From NCBI GenBank assembly GCA_034509425.1, contig JAVTVJ010000534.1, positions 124,001 to 188,000 of the forward strand: DNA of 64,000 nucleotides, given 5' to 3'. The position numbers and the translations under genes were made by a program. A model generated the notes under the pieces. It saw only the letters and a list, made by a program, of their open reading frames with translations. It was not told the DNA's origin and ran no database searches. This document shows positions 1 through 10,825 of the stretch, in pieces (the stretch's first letter is position 1; every line of letters starts with the position of its first letter). Origin of the DNA: Eopsaltria australis (taxonomy: Eukaryota; Chordata; Aves; Passeriformes; Petroicidae).

Positions 1-171
1 TACAAATTTGTTTAATACCTGGCAGATCCAAGTCTCACCAGATCCATACCTGGGCCAATACACATGATCGGATCTTATTTCTTTTTTAGTCCATTCGATC
101 ATGCAATATTGAATCATTTTTACTTTATCTTTTTCTTTTGTATTAGGATTTACATCCCAGTTAGCTAACAT
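1..171 (-). CDS. gag: ERV-1 gag, N-terminal matrix fragment (partial)
   Basis: The minus strand is open from the window edge to an ATG at 169-171, giving about 57 residues. The frame stays open upstream of this ATG as far as a TAG near 220, and just before the ATG it encodes PRKPLGI, so this ATG is probably internal and the true start may be lost or in another frame. The peptide contains EWTKKEIRSDHVYWPRYG followed by a tryptophan/cysteine stretch, the aromatic, basic character expected of a gammaretroviral matrix domain. Matrix would direct Gag to the plasma membrane. It continues beyond the window, so its state cannot be judged. Confidence 0.55.
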   Translation of the reverse strand, partial: MLANWDVNPNTKEKDKVKMIQYCMIEWTKKEIRSDHVYWPRYGSGETWICQVLNKFV

Positions 172-1295
172 GATTCCTAGGGGCTTTCTTGGGGTATTTC
201 TGAAGGTTTCTTCTGTGTTCTATTTTTTAAACCCCACTTACTTCCTTTTTGCCCCATTTTTCCCAGATATATATATATATAATTTTTTTTGTTGTTGTTG
301 TTACTGTTTCCCCCCCCCTTTTGCTCCCCACTCTTATAACTTGAAAAAACCACCTATCCTTTATACCACAGAAAAATCTTCCCCTTCACTCTTTTTCTTT
401 TTCTAATATAATCCCTTCTTCCTCTTAAACAGTAAATATTTTAACAAGCTATATTACGTATATTTTTCATTCATTCATTCATACACACTCATTTTTATTA
501 ATCTGTCTCACTCATTCTCATTCACAACAGAACAGCACAAACAACAATAAAAAACAAGGTACCTTTCAAATTACTGGTTATTACCCACCCACAGGTGTAG
601 CTTTTCAGATTGGCCAACCCCAGATGCTCTTGAGTAATTATCCTCAGAATATTCTCCTCAACCTTTTAATTCCACACTTCCCGTCTTTAGGATTCCTTAT
701 CCCCTGTCAATCCCACACGTCCCGTCCCGAGGAATTTTCTTATCCTTCTTGGATCTTACCCTCAACCTGGCAATGTTCGGGGAGCTTCCCTTCTGTCCCC
801 TGTTTCCTAGTGGATTATGCTAGGAAACCCCAGACTCCCTTTTTCACTAGGGGTCCTCCCTGGAAACCAGTCCCAGTCTCCCTGGGGGCACTTTCACACG
901 TTTTTCCTTTCGCTTTGTTTCCTCGCTGACCGCATTCCTCGCGGAATGACGGAACTGCAGCACTCAGAAACTCCACACTCACTTCGCAAGTCTGGGATAA
1001 CCAGCTCGCGTCTCACACACTCAGCACACAGCCCCCATATTTGCCCCCCCAGCCATACTTACCAGTCTGCTGGCTTGGGCCACGTGCAGGAAAGGTCTGT
1101 GGGGCTTGTCACCACAGTTCCTCCTTCAGGGAACTCTTTTACTCGTTGCTTTTGCTTTATTTGTCCCTTCTTGTCCACGGGTGTTGACCTGCAGCCACCG
1201 ATCCTCAGAAGAAGCAGAGCAGGGACCTCCGGTATTCGGGCGGGGCACGCCTTCCCCAGCTCAGGATCTCCCAGGGTCTCGGAGGTGTAGTGTTG
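172..1295 (-). other. ERV-1 untranslated leader
   Basis: About 1.1 kb between primer site and gag without a convincing reading frame. It contains T- and C-rich runs on the + strand (250-320, 360-400). The part at 900-1100 resembles the leader of ERV-4 at 54880-55000 (shared CGGAACTGC and CTCACACAC-type stretches), suggesting related lineages. Open frames on the + strand here look like chance products of C-rich sequence. Confidence 0.6.
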
Positions 1296-1313
1296 ATCGC
1301 GGACGAGCCCCCA
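1296..1313 (-). other. ERV-1 primer-binding site, tRNA-Pro
   Basis: The minus strand reads TGGGGGCTCGTCCGCGAT, complementary to the 3' end of tRNA-Pro at 17 of 18 positions, and lies 2 nt from the LTR edge. This fixes the provirus as minus strand and the adjacent LTR as the 5' LTR. Confidence 0.9.
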
Positions 1314-1315
1314 AT

Positions 1316-1985
1316 TGTTAAAAACTAGGTCCAGTCTCCTGTTAAAATTTAAAGGTTTAATAAAAGGACAATAAAGGGACAAGGTATAGGGCAAAAGGTT
1401 ACAATGTCCAGGTGACGTTGGGAACTCTTGGCATGGAGCCAAGAGCACATCTGACATGATGAAAATACTCTGTTTATATACATTTCTTATTGCATCAGCC
1501 TGTTACATATTCATAGACAAGTATACATATTCAAACTTTTCTCCAAACTATTTTACATTTTCCAGGTACTCGTTAGCATGGCTCCTTCTTGGGTCCGCCT
1601 TTTTAGAGCATGCGCAGTTTCTTTGAGGTTTCCTTTGTCCATCGGTGTCCAGCAGATGGTCATTGTCGATAGGGATGTCCAGTCAGACGGTTATTTGTCG
1701 ATAGGGGTATCCTGTCAGATGGTTCCTTGTCGATAGAGATATCCTGGGATAGGAGCCTGTTACACCCATGCTTATCCAACTAAGCTTGCGGTTTAGTTAT
1801 TTTAAGCTAGGTACATTTTAACACAGCTACATTAGCCACTACATTTAAGCTAAGACAAAAAGGCATTAAAGCATTAAAAAAATGAGTATATTCCTATAAC
1901 AAAAGCAACTTCTACAATAACCAACACCATACACATTGCATTCATTATTTGCGAAAAGCCAACACTATAATATGCATTTATAACA
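1316..1985 (-). repeat. ERV-1 5' LTR (670 bp)
   Basis: Terminal inverted repeats TGTTA (1316) and TAACA (1985). The + strand copy at 53815-54485 matches over its whole length. The unit contains three short tandem blocks with GTCGATAG near 1664, 1694 and 1727, possibly enhancer repeats. Orientation comes from the primer site on its left. Confidence 0.88.
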
Positions 1986-2532
1986 AAGGGCATCAAATGT
2001 CTCAAGTGGTTGTCAATACATGGACATTCCTTGGGACAGTAGGGATTCTGACACAGGTTTCCTAACTCCCTCATGCTGTCTGTTTAATAGGCAGCTAATC
2101 AGCTGTTCTACTATACTTGTTCAGGCTAAAGCCATGCAAACATTTACCCTTCTGCTCCTGAACTGTTTTTCTGAATAGCTTCCGGGAATCAAAGTCATTT
2201 GTGGGCATGTGCTCTGGATGTGAAATTGCTTTATTATATATTTTCCTTACTGTTGCTGTGTCCTGGCTTCCACTTGGCTGGACCATCATTACGTTAGCCT
2301 GGCAATGGCATTTTGGCAGACCCCTCTTGGTTAAGCTCTGAGCATTTCTCTCTTATGAGCCCTGCAACATGATGGATTATTGTGTGCTCCTAGAACCTGC
2401 TGTGATGTTAATAGTGCTTACAGTATCAATCCTCTGCATGGGATCTGCTTTGCATTACAGTGAGAGCTAGATCTTCTGTCTCAATAGTCATCAGCCACTT
2501 GTTCTGCAGGATAGAGGTCTGTTGGCTGTACT
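1986..2532. other. Non-coding spacer between ERV-1 and ERV-2
   Basis: About 550 bp of unique-looking sequence, presumably PRKAR2B intron or 5' flank. No exon, RNA gene or repeat recognised. The last four bases, GTAA (2533-2536), are the left copy of the ERV-2 target duplication. Confidence 0.5.
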
Positions 2533-2536
2533 GTAA

Positions 2537-3097
2537 TGACACGCGGTATAAAGACTCCACAACCTGTTAGAGTTGTAAAGTAGGTACGTATTTTATTCAG
2601 CGCCGGATGCAGGGGGAGAGCACCTTCCCAAATCCTGCGTACCTTTTACAGCTTCCAATTACCTATTTATCTACAAAAAGCATGCATATTCTATAACGCC
2701 TATACATATTTATTACCTGTCCCCGCCTGTTCCCGGCTTCGTATGTAAATCAGTTGCGGCTGCGCAATCTGTCTCTTTTATTGAGGTGGTGGTCTTAATT
2801 TGAGTCTGGGGGCTTGAAAGGATGAAGTAAGAGGATTCTTCTTCACGTGAATTTTTGACCCCATGAGTTTTGCACATGCGTGTTCTTTCTTTTGCCGTGA
2901 TGGCCCCTTTTTATTACTCTAAGGTCATGAGAATTAGCACCTTACTGGTGCTAATGGTCAGCACTATTTTGACAGTTACCAGATATCTTTCGAAGGGCTC
3001 CCTTCTCTTCAGCCTCCCTTCCGTCCTTGGGGAACAGGATAATAAATCTTATTGTTTCATCTATTCTAAGTTGTTAACTCTTAAATCCCCTGTTTCA
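2537..3097 (-). repeat. ERV-2 3' LTR
   Basis: 561 bp, + strand from TGAC to GTTTCA, same length as the 5' LTR. A minus-strand AATAAA lies at 2592-2597. A purine tract precedes it on the minus strand (pyrimidines at 3098-3109), as expected for the plus-strand primer of reverse transcription. Confidence 0.93.
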
Positions 3098-3115
3098 GTC
3101 CCCCCTTTTCTAGAA
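3098..3115 (-). other. ERV-2 polypurine tract
   Basis: The minus strand reads AGAAAAGGGGGGAC immediately before the TG that opens the 3' LTR. Such a purine run resists RNase H and primes plus-strand synthesis. Confidence 0.85.
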
Positions 3116-3134
3116 AATAAGTAAATTCTTTTAC

Positions 3135-3464
3135 TTAGTACAAAAATTCTTTCTCTCCATTTCCCCAATATGTATCTCTTAAGGCTTTACCATGTACCTT
3201 TGACAATGAGGTTAGTACCTCCATTCGTTGTATCATCTTCCAATTCCAAAAGAGCATTACAATGGACATACACAAACTTACACTAACCAGGATTAGTAAA
3301 ACAACAGTTGGATGAATTGCTGCATTGAGGAGTCCAGTCGCCTTTGGTGACCATCCAAAAAGTGTGTCCCACCAATGATGAGATGCATCTGTATTCAATC
3401 TTCTAAAGACCCCTCGTATGGTCTCTGTATCATGATGTATTGTGATCAGAGTCCTCTTTCCCAT
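3135..3464 (-). pseudogene. env: ERV-2 env, C-terminal membrane-anchor segment
   Basis: 109 codons in the same frame as the main env block, from which it is separated by an in-frame TGA at 3477-3479. It contains a hydrophobic run of about 22 residues including VVLLILVSVSLCMSIVMLF, the expected membrane anchor, then a short basic cytoplasmic tail. The break would leave the upstream envelope without its anchor if translated. Confidence 0.85.
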
Positions 3465-3476
3465 ATCTCTAATTTC

Positions 3477-5187
3477 TCAGAGAATTTCCTTTAAATTCTC
3501 GTGCTTCAATAGTTGCTTGACCAAAGTTAAATTCATCCCTATGGGCACAGGTGATATTTCCTGTACCGTGGTCAGGTTTGCCTTTATATATTGATGGGAT
3601 ACTACTGGTGCCTGATAAGAGAAGTCACATCCTTCAATTTTGACAAAGTTACAAATGCACAAATTGGACTGAGTTTCATTTATAATTAGTCCATCCACCA
3701 CTACCAAAGAGCATGGTGTCCTGAGGCACACACAGCCTTGACCTATGTATACCAGCAGGGTTGTCTGATTGACTGAATGGGCTTCAATGTGACAAATACT
3801 CTGTTCTGTATCCAGGCAGGTATCTTGATCCCTATTTATATTCCCTTCACATATGAATCCAAGCTGTTTCCTTGTGGCACAGGACTCTATATTAATAGTT
3901 CTCCATTTCCCTTCCACCTTTTGTGCCCACATCCTGTGTTCTGAGGGATATAGGATGGTTCCTTCATGGTTTAGTCCTAGGGGAACTATTGGGTATATCA
4001 GACTCACCGACACATTATGTATAGTTAAAACAAAGGCCGTTACCATGCTGGTTACAGGATCATAGGTGAAGTTGACTAAAACCCACCATGACTGAAGTTC
4101 TCTTTCTAAATCGGAGGCATGGTCCCAGACAACTTTGCGGACCTCTGCAGGGAATGTGCCTTCACTACCTTCCCTGATAATTGAAGCAGCTACTGACTGC
4201 ATCCATATTTGTGCTTGTACACATCCGAGGGCTAGAGACATATTTTCACTAGCTGCACCCATGGTATTTACTATTAGTCTATGATCCTGTTCTTGTATCC
4301 CTTCCCACTCCGGTAAAATTTTGGACAGCTTCCATTGACTGGTGCCAAGGGCTAGCAATGAGGATTGTAAGGGTTGCTGTAATTTAACCACATCACTCCC
4401 AGCTGCAGCCAATTTGTTCATTAGTACTTCTGAGTCCATCGTATTCAGGATCCCCAGTCCTGTTCCTAGTATTCCTGTAAATTCTCTCTTCTGTCTAAAA
4501 GTGTTAGGTGCACGTTTCTGTAACCAAATGGTCCAATCCATAAAGGAAGTCTTAAGGAATGGAGTGCACTCTGATCGGATAGCTGAAGCATTTACTTGCA
4601 TCTCCATCTCTATCCACTTGAAGGACCATTCTGGATTCAGTAGCAGTCTTTGGATCCCTACCTTCTTAATTGCATAAGGTCCAATTCTGGAGACTATAGG
4701 CTGAATTGTTTTCCTTGGGGTGTTTTGGGTATGAGCAGCTGTGGCCTCTTCTGGTTTTTGTGTTGGCTGACTTATTTCATCATCTTGGGGTATAACACAA
4801 TCCTGAGTAATATTGTAGTCTATGTTATTACCCTTAAGTGCGCACCCTTCTATTTTAAGCCTAAATTCAGGACAAGTAGATAAGCATGTTTCGCAGCATC
4901 CGGAATCAATTCGAATTAACTCCATAGGTTTTTGGTGGGCCTTATGGAATCCGTCCTGAACGAATGCATATTCACAACCCCAAACATGTTTCCCTTCCCA
5001 AACAGATGCATTCGTGACCTTTAGCATCTGGAACAGCATTTTGCGAGAGTGGGAGTCAATAAGCCTTTCCTTGACAGACATTGTGCTCAAGTACTTGATA
5101 CACACGTGGTCTTGCCGTTATGGTCGTGGCTATAATCAGGAGAGATACAACTCTCCAAGCTAACATTTCTACCCAGAGTCCATTCAT
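3477..5187 (-). pseudogene. env: ERV-2 env, surface and transmembrane subunits (broken)
   Basis: The minus-strand ATG at 5185-5187 overlaps the pol stop as ATGA and opens with a signal-peptide-like segment (VVSLLIIATTITA). That frame meets a stop after about 48 codons; the main block continues in another frame, open from about 5105, so there is one frameshift near the N-terminus. The main block (542 codons) holds a CETC cysteine pair, a furin-like RQKR near residue 206, a glycine-rich hydrophobic fusion-peptide-like stretch, then a long ectodomain with N-glycosylation motifs and about a dozen cysteines, ending at TGA 3477. Function by family: receptor binding and membrane fusion. Surface part short, transmembrane part long; no clear CX6CC motif. 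Confidence 0.88.
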
Positions 5188-5705
5188 CTTTCTCGAGTAA
5201 GTTTCAGTTTCAGTTCATTATCACCCAGTGTTGCTTTCCAAGGACTTCTCGGGGCTTTCTTCACTCGCGTATGATGAATCCAGGCGCTCTGTTCTTTGAT
5301 CTTGATTGCAGTGTGGGTTGTCAGTAGCACCTGGAATGGTCCTTCCCACTGTGGTTCCAGAGTCTTTTCTGTAAAAGACTTAACATACACATAATCCCCA
5401 GGCTGTATGTCATGCACAGGTCCATCTAGCCCTCTGCTCCGAGTTCCAGCCACATACTTTCCAATTTTTCTAAGTTGTTTACTTAGAGCCACCAAATAGT
5501 TGGTAAGTGTTTCATCCCCAATTTGGGTAGAGATTCCTTTTTGCACTCCGTATGGCCTCCCATAAAGCATTTCAAAGGGACTTAGCTTTTCTTTAGTTCT
5601 CGGTTTAGTTCGGATCCGTAGCAATGCCAATGGGAGAGATTGGGGCCAGGGAAAATTAACCTCTTGCCCTAGTTTCACAATTTGCTGCTTAATTAAATGG
5701 TTCAT
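5184..5705 (-). pseudogene. pol: ERV-2 pol, integrase C-terminal part
   Basis: 173 codons, frame-shifted relative to the rest of pol. It carries the integrase catalytic-domain end just after the DDE glutamate (in GQVEKMNH, the frame being open upstream of the ATG), the segment LSPFEMLYGRPYG, and the C-terminal domain with PGDYVYVKSF and QWEGPFQVLL, which binds DNA nonspecifically. Its stop codon overlaps the env ATG. The frameshift lies near 5720-5760. Confidence 0.9.
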
Positions 5706-7113
5706 TTTTTCTACTTGGCCACTTGACTGGGGATGGTATGGAGTGTGGAGTTCCCAGTCTACCCAAATGGCGACTCACCTGCTGCACTATTTTGGAAGTA
5801 AAGTGTGGTCCTCTATCTGAGGATATTGTGGCTGGAACTCCGAAGCATGGTATTATTTCTTGCAACAATATTTTGGTTACCTCTCGGGCTTTGGCAGTTC
5901 TAGTGGGGAAAGCTTCTGGCCACCCTGAAAAGGCATCTGTTAACACTAGCAAATATCGGTACCCCCCTTTTCTTGGAAGTTCTGAAAAGTCAACCTGCCA
6001 TTGTTGCCCAGGCCCCTGGCCTCTTCCAATCTGACCAAGTTTAGGGGTATTCTTAGGATTAGTCTGGAGGAAAAGATCGCATTGCCTGGTCACCTGGGTG
6101 ACAGTGGCATATAAATTTCTGGCAGTAATCTTTTCAATTAGATAGCTATACAAGGCCTCTGTTCCCCAGTGTGTTTTCTGATGTTCCTCCCTTACTAAGG
6201 ACCATAATATCTGAGAAGGGACAACCAGCCTCCCATCTGCAGTGACAGCCCATCCTTCCTGGTTATATGTTCCTTCTTGGTCCTCAATAAGTTTTTTATC
6301 TTTCTTACTGTATTTGGGCTTACCTCCGAGAGATATCTGTCCGTCTGGAATCAGGGTTCCTTCAATTGTTACCTCACCTTTTGCTGCTTCTTTTGCCTCT
6401 CTATCCGCCAGCTCATTTCCTCCTTCCAATTCCGAGCTCACCTTCTGGTGTGCCCTAATGTGCATAATCGCTACTTTCTCAGGCATCTGGACTGCCTCCA
6501 ATAGTTTCATTATTTCTTGTGCATGTTTAATGTTCTTCCCATGTGAATTCAATAGTCCTCTTTCTTTCCAGATAGCTCCATGTGCATGCACAACCCCAAA
6601 TGCATATCTCGAGTCTGTGTAGATATTTATTTTCTTTCCTTTTGCCATCCCCAAGGCACGAGTCAGGGCGATTATCTCGGCTTTCTGTGCAGAGGTGTCT
6701 GTGGGTAGGGGACCAGATACTATTACCTCTTTGATAGTGGTAACTGCATATCCAGCATGTTGTTTTCCACTGATGACGTAGCTACTCCCATCTGTAAACC
6801 AGGTTTCTGCATCATCGAAAGGGGTGTCCCTCAAGTCTGGGCGGCTGGAGTAGGTGGCTTCAATGGTTTCCAGACAATTGTGTTGCACCGGCTCTCCTTG
6901 ATTTCCGCTGAGAAAGGAAGATGGGTTGACAATATTAGTCACCACTATTTCCACGTCATCTTGTTCTACTATAATGGCTTGGTATTTCAAAAATCTTTGA
7001 GGGGATAGCCAGTGCCACCTTTCACTTCTAGTACTGAGGACACTGTGTGGGACACCAGCACAGTCATTTTCTGACCCAAAGTGAATTTTCGGTGCTTCCT
7101 GAATATTCATCAC
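5689..7113 (-). pseudogene. pol: ERV-2 pol, RNase H and integrase N-terminal/catalytic part
   Basis: 474 codons in the frame of the reverse-transcriptase block; an in-frame TGA at 7195-7197 separates them. RNase H is at about residues 100-240 with the acidic residues in FTDGSS, AEIIAL, YTDSRY and ELADREA. Integrase follows: HQKTH gives the two histidines of the zinc domain, but the cysteine pair reads CDLF, so the second cysteine is missing. The catalytic core has two of the acidic residues, in WQVDFSELP and [10 protein letters not shown]; the third is past the frameshift. RNase H degrades the RNA template; integrase joins viral DNA to host DNA. Confidence 0.9.
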
Positions 7114-7194
7114 AACTGCTGCTACAGCCCTGAGGCATCCTGGCCATCCCTTAGCGGCTGCATCTAGCTGCTTGGATAAATAGGCAACTGCCCT

Positions 7195-8664
7195 TCAATA
7201 TGGGCCTAGATTCTGTGCCAGTATTCCCAAGGCAATCCCCTGTTTCTCATGCGAAAACAGAAAAAACGGTTTACTCACGTCCGGAAGTCCTAGGGCTGGG
7301 GCTGACATAAGGGCATCCTTCAACTGAGAAAAGGCTCGAGTGGCTTCCTTGGTCCACTGGAGATCTCTGCTCCCACTTGCGATGAGTGCATACAGAGGTT
7401 TGACGAGCAGTCCATAGTTGTAAATCCACAATCTACACCATCCTGTCATCCCCAAAAAGGTTCGCAATTCTTTTACTGTCCGGGGTTGCGGAGTTTGGCA
7501 TATTGTTTCTTTACGGTCTTGCCCTAAAATCCGTTGTCCGGCACTAACTTCGTACCCCAGGTAAATTACCTTTTGCTTCACCACTTGAGCCTTCTTCTTT
7601 GACACCCTGTACCCTTGGAGCCCTAAAAAGTTTAAAAGACTCACCGTCCATGCCACACATGCCTCTTTTGTCTTAGTGGCTATAAGGAGATCATCCACAT
7701 ACTGCAACAGCTTCCCTTCTTCTGATGGAGCCTCCCAGGCTTCTAGGTCCTTTGCAAGCTGTTCCCCAAACAAGGTGGGGGAATTTTTGAACCCCTGAGG
7801 GAGAACTGTCCAGGTGAGTTGGGTTTTACGCCCGCTTTTAGGATTTTCCCATTCAAAGGCAAAAATTTTCTGACTGGCTTCATGGAGAGGAAGGCAAAAG
7901 AAGGCATCTTTTAAGTCTAAAACGGTAAACCAAGTTAGTTCTGGTGTTAAACATGTCAATAAAGTATACGGATTTGCTACCACTGGGTAAAGATCTTTAG
8001 TTATTTTATTAACAGCCCTTAAGTCTTGCACCACTCGATATGACCCATCGGGTTTCCGAACAGGTAATATAGGAGTGTTGAAGTCAGATTGGCATTCTTT
8101 CAATAAACCTAGTTGTAAAAAATTTTCAATCACTGGCCTAATTCCTTCTTTGTCCTCTTTTCTCAAAGGATATTGCTTAATCCTGACTGAGTGTTTTCCT
8201 TCCTTGTGGTTAATTACTATAGGAGGTGCGTTCTTTGCCCTTCCCGGCACATTAGAAGCCCACACTCCAGGGAACACTTGACTAACTATTTCTTCACTGA
8301 TTTCTTCCCCAATCTCAGTGGTTGTCAATATCAGACTTAACACCTCCACATATTGTTGATCATTTACCTCCAGAATAATTTCCCCATCTTTAAACATGAT
8401 GGTTGCTTGTAGTTGCTCTAATAGGTCTCTTCCCAGGAGAGCCTTTGGAGAGTTCGGCATATATAAAAATTTGTGGATGCCCCACTGTTTCCCAAATTTA
8501 TATTTTAAAGGTTTACAGAAATAAGCCTTTTCAGATTGGCCAGTGGCTCCTTGTACCATAACATAATCCTTTCCCACGGGCACCAGGGCTTTATTCAATA
8601 CCGAGTATGTTGCTCCTGTGTCAATTAGAAACTCCACCCTTTTCCCCTCCTTCCCCAGCTTCAT
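7195..8664 (-). pseudogene. pol: ERV-2 pro-pol: protease and reverse transcriptase
   Basis: 489 codons in the same frame as gag block 8710-9207, beginning just after its stop. Protease active-site motif DTGATYS is at about residues 15-21. Reverse transcriptase follows at about 165-420 with LPQGFKNSPTLF and the catalytic YVDDLL, both typical of gammaretroviruses, then the connection region. The frame ends at the internal TGA at 7195-7197. The ATG at 8664 is not thought to be the natural start; protease would be made by read-through of the gag stop. Confidence 0.93.
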
Positions 8665-8709
8665 TGTTACAACCAGGGGATCAGCTGGGGTAAGATCTCC
8701 CGGTCCTCC

Positions 8710-9207
8710 TCAGTCTTCCTTGGCATAGGCAACCATTCTTTTTCCCATGTCCCCCCTCCGTTTGGGGCATTCATTCTTCCAGTGCCCAAACTCTTTACAA
8801 AATGCGCGCTGATCTTTGTCTAGTCGGGGTGGACCTCTCTGTTTTTGTTGACTTTGTCTGCGTTCTTCTCCTCTCTCCTCCCTCACTGTCATAACTTTCT
8901 TTGTATTTTGCCTATATCCCTCTTCTCTATTGCTGAATACTCTCCATGCCTCATCAAGTAGCTTTTCTAGGTTTCTTGACTCAGGCCCTACTATTTTCTG
9001 AAGTTTACACCTGATATCCCCTGTGGATTGGCCCAAGAATAAGCTCACTAATTGTTGGATTCCCATTTCATCTCTGGGATCTAGAGGTGTATGACGACGC
9101 ATCGCACTCCTCAGTCGGTCCAAAAATTCAGATGGTGTCTCATAAGGCCCCTGTTTAATAGTATATAACTCTGACCAATTTATGGTTTTAGGTATAGCCC
9201 GTTCCAT
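8710..9207 (-). pseudogene. gag: ERV-2 gag, capsid C-terminal part and nucleocapsid
   Basis: 165 codons. QGPYETPSEFLDRLRSAM (residues about 19-36) matches the major homology region of capsid, needed for particle assembly. Near the C-terminus one zinc-knuckle-like segment reads RAFCKEFGHWKNEC: the last three ligands are present but the first cysteine position is arginine. The block ends in TGA (8710-8712) followed by GGAGGA, in frame with protease. An in-frame TGA at 9226-9228 separates it from the upstream capsid piece. Confidence 0.92.
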
Positions 9208-9225
9208 CCCTCTGGCTATCCATTC

Positions 9226-9546
9226 TCAATAACTTTCTAACTTCTTCATCTCCTCTCCCCTGTTTGGTCTCCAGTCTGGTTTATCAAGGGGAAAATAGTC
9301 TTTTACATCTAATTGCTGGGTTCTACAATAATCTTCTGCTAGTTCTCTTGCTGTTTTCAGAACTAGCTGCTTTTCTGTCTCGGTTAATGATTCTAACAAT
9401 AATTGCATGTCAGACCAGTCTGGATTATGTTGTTTGATGATATATCGCAAGTTCTGTGCCGTAGTTACTGGGTTACTGCGATAATCCTGGGCGACCTTCC
9501 TCCATGCTTCTAAATCAATAGAGGAGAAGGGCACTTTAACCATCAC
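9226..9546 (-). pseudogene. gag: ERV-2 gag, capsid N-terminal part
   Basis: 106 codons in the frame of the downstream capsid piece. It contains PFSSIDLEAWRKVAQDYR and a run of charged helices ending RPNRGEEMKKLESY before the stop. It would form the N-terminal domain of capsid. It is shifted in frame relative to the matrix block upstream, the shift lying between about 9546 and 9570. Confidence 0.88.
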
Positions 9547-9563
9547 TGGATCTCCCCCTGGTC

Positions 9564-10175
9564 CTACTGCCTCTCGTAGGGGGACTTGTAGGACTCGTTG
9601 CCTAGTCTGGGATGATACCGGGCTGCTAGGGGGTGAGCTGACCTCTGCATCCTCATCTCTCTCTTCCCTTTCCCTTTCTTGTCCGTTGGGGGGGCCTCCA
9701 ATAAATCTGACAGGCCTTGTTCCTGAAATGTGCTTTGGTACACCTTATCCAATTTTATACACCTCTGTCCAATACTACAAGCTGAGCAGCATCTCTTTAA
9801 TTTCCCACTCTTTGCTTTATTCTCCTTTTCCATAGCTAATACTAGAGGGTCAAGAGGAGCCTTAATCCCACAATCTCTTTGCCACTCTGGGTGATTTCGG
9901 AGAGAAAAGAACATATCACAATACGAAACTTCACTCCACTTACCCTCCCTCCTTAAAAATAGCATTAATTGTAGCAAAGTGTTGTAATCTAGAGTTCCAG
10001 TGGGTGGCCACCTCACCCCTTCATCTAGCCTATACAGAGGCCACCACTGGCTACAATACTTAATAAGAGTGGACTTATTTTCAGCACCTCCAGTCCCTGC
10101 AACTTCTTTCCAATGTGCTATAACACACGCTAATGGGCTAGCTTTAGGGATTTCTATGCTCTGTCCAGCTCCCAT
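9564..10175 (-). pseudogene. gag: ERV-2 gag, matrix and linker part
   Basis: 203 codons from an ATG. The N-terminus MGAGQS has glycine at position 2, the requirement for myristoylation and membrane targeting. Residues 2-110 form a compact tryptophan-rich domain (IAHWKEVAG, CSQWWPLYRL, NHPEWQRDCG) consistent with matrix. The rest is a basic linker (KKGKGKREMRM). It ends by frameshift just before the capsid block. Confidence 0.9.
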
Positions 10176-10284
10176 TGTCTCCTCTTTCCCTTATACCTTG
10201 CTGCAATTGTAAATTTTGCCACAAGGTGGTAGTGTTGTATCACAAATAAACTTAGAGAGCTGTTCTCTTATTACAATTACAACT

Positions 10285-10740
10285 AACACAAGATGACGAT
10301 TCCGTTTAAAAAAAAATCCACTACCTCTCGCAAACTCGTTAGCAACAACAAGACACCAGTAACAATAAAGCAGCAATTAAACAATTATAAAACTGCAGTT
10401 AGACAACAATAAAACAACAAGGACGCAACATTGCAATTATAATTTTCAAAAATCCACAACTTCTCCCGAACTCAGTAGCAACGGCAAAACCCCAGTACCA
10501 ATAAAGCAACAGTGAAACAATGATAAAGCTGCAGTTAAATGACAATAAAACAACGACACAGCATTGCAATTATAACACAAGATGGCAATTTTGCTTCAAA
10601 AAATTCACTACCTCTCCCAAATTCATTAGCAACGGCAAAACACCAGTAAAAATAAAGCAACAATTAAACAATGATAAAACTGCAGTTAGATAACAATAAA
10701 TCAACAATGACACAACATTGCTCACCCACGCATTCACCAC
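10285..10740. repeat. Three-copy tandem repeat in ERV-2 leader
   Basis: Diverged copies about 135-150 bp apart. The common landmark TAGCAACGGCAAAACACCAG or close variants occurs near 10340, 10475 and 10623, each followed by AATAAAGCA, a CAATTAAACA-like block, CTGCAGTTA and ACAATAAA. The sequence is A-rich on the + strand and lacks an open frame through all copies. Confidence 0.8.
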
Positions 10741-10825
10741 ACTCACAAAGTCCGGACTCAGGCACACCACCTTAGTTCCAATATCACAGGAAAAAGTTTA
10801 TTCAACCCACTACTGTTCTATCAAT

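Larger units (their letters stand above)
1..1985 (-). mobile_element. ERV-1: 5' part of a minus-strand gammaretrovirus-like provirus
   Basis: Read on the minus strand the order is LTR (1316-1985), a 2-nt spacer, a proline tRNA primer site (1296-1313), an untranslated leader, then the start of gag at the window edge; the rest of the provirus lies left of the window. The LTR has TGTTA/TAACA termini. A 671-bp copy of the same LTR sits at 53815-54485 with about nine substitutions, so the family was active recently. The 3' LTR and target duplication cannot be seen; the outer flank next to the LTR is AAGG (1986-1989). The class is assigned from the primer site and the gag fragment. Confidence 0.85.

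Noticed and set aside
1059..1457. Minus frame crossing the ERV-1 primer site and LTR
   Set aside because: It spans the LTR edge and primer site, which are untranslated by structure; a similar piece recurs at 53741-53956 because the LTR is repeated.
2870..3124. 84-codon frame in the ERV-2 LTR (+ strand), repeated near 11590
   Set aside because: Opposite to the provirus and entirely LTR; duplicated only because the LTR is.
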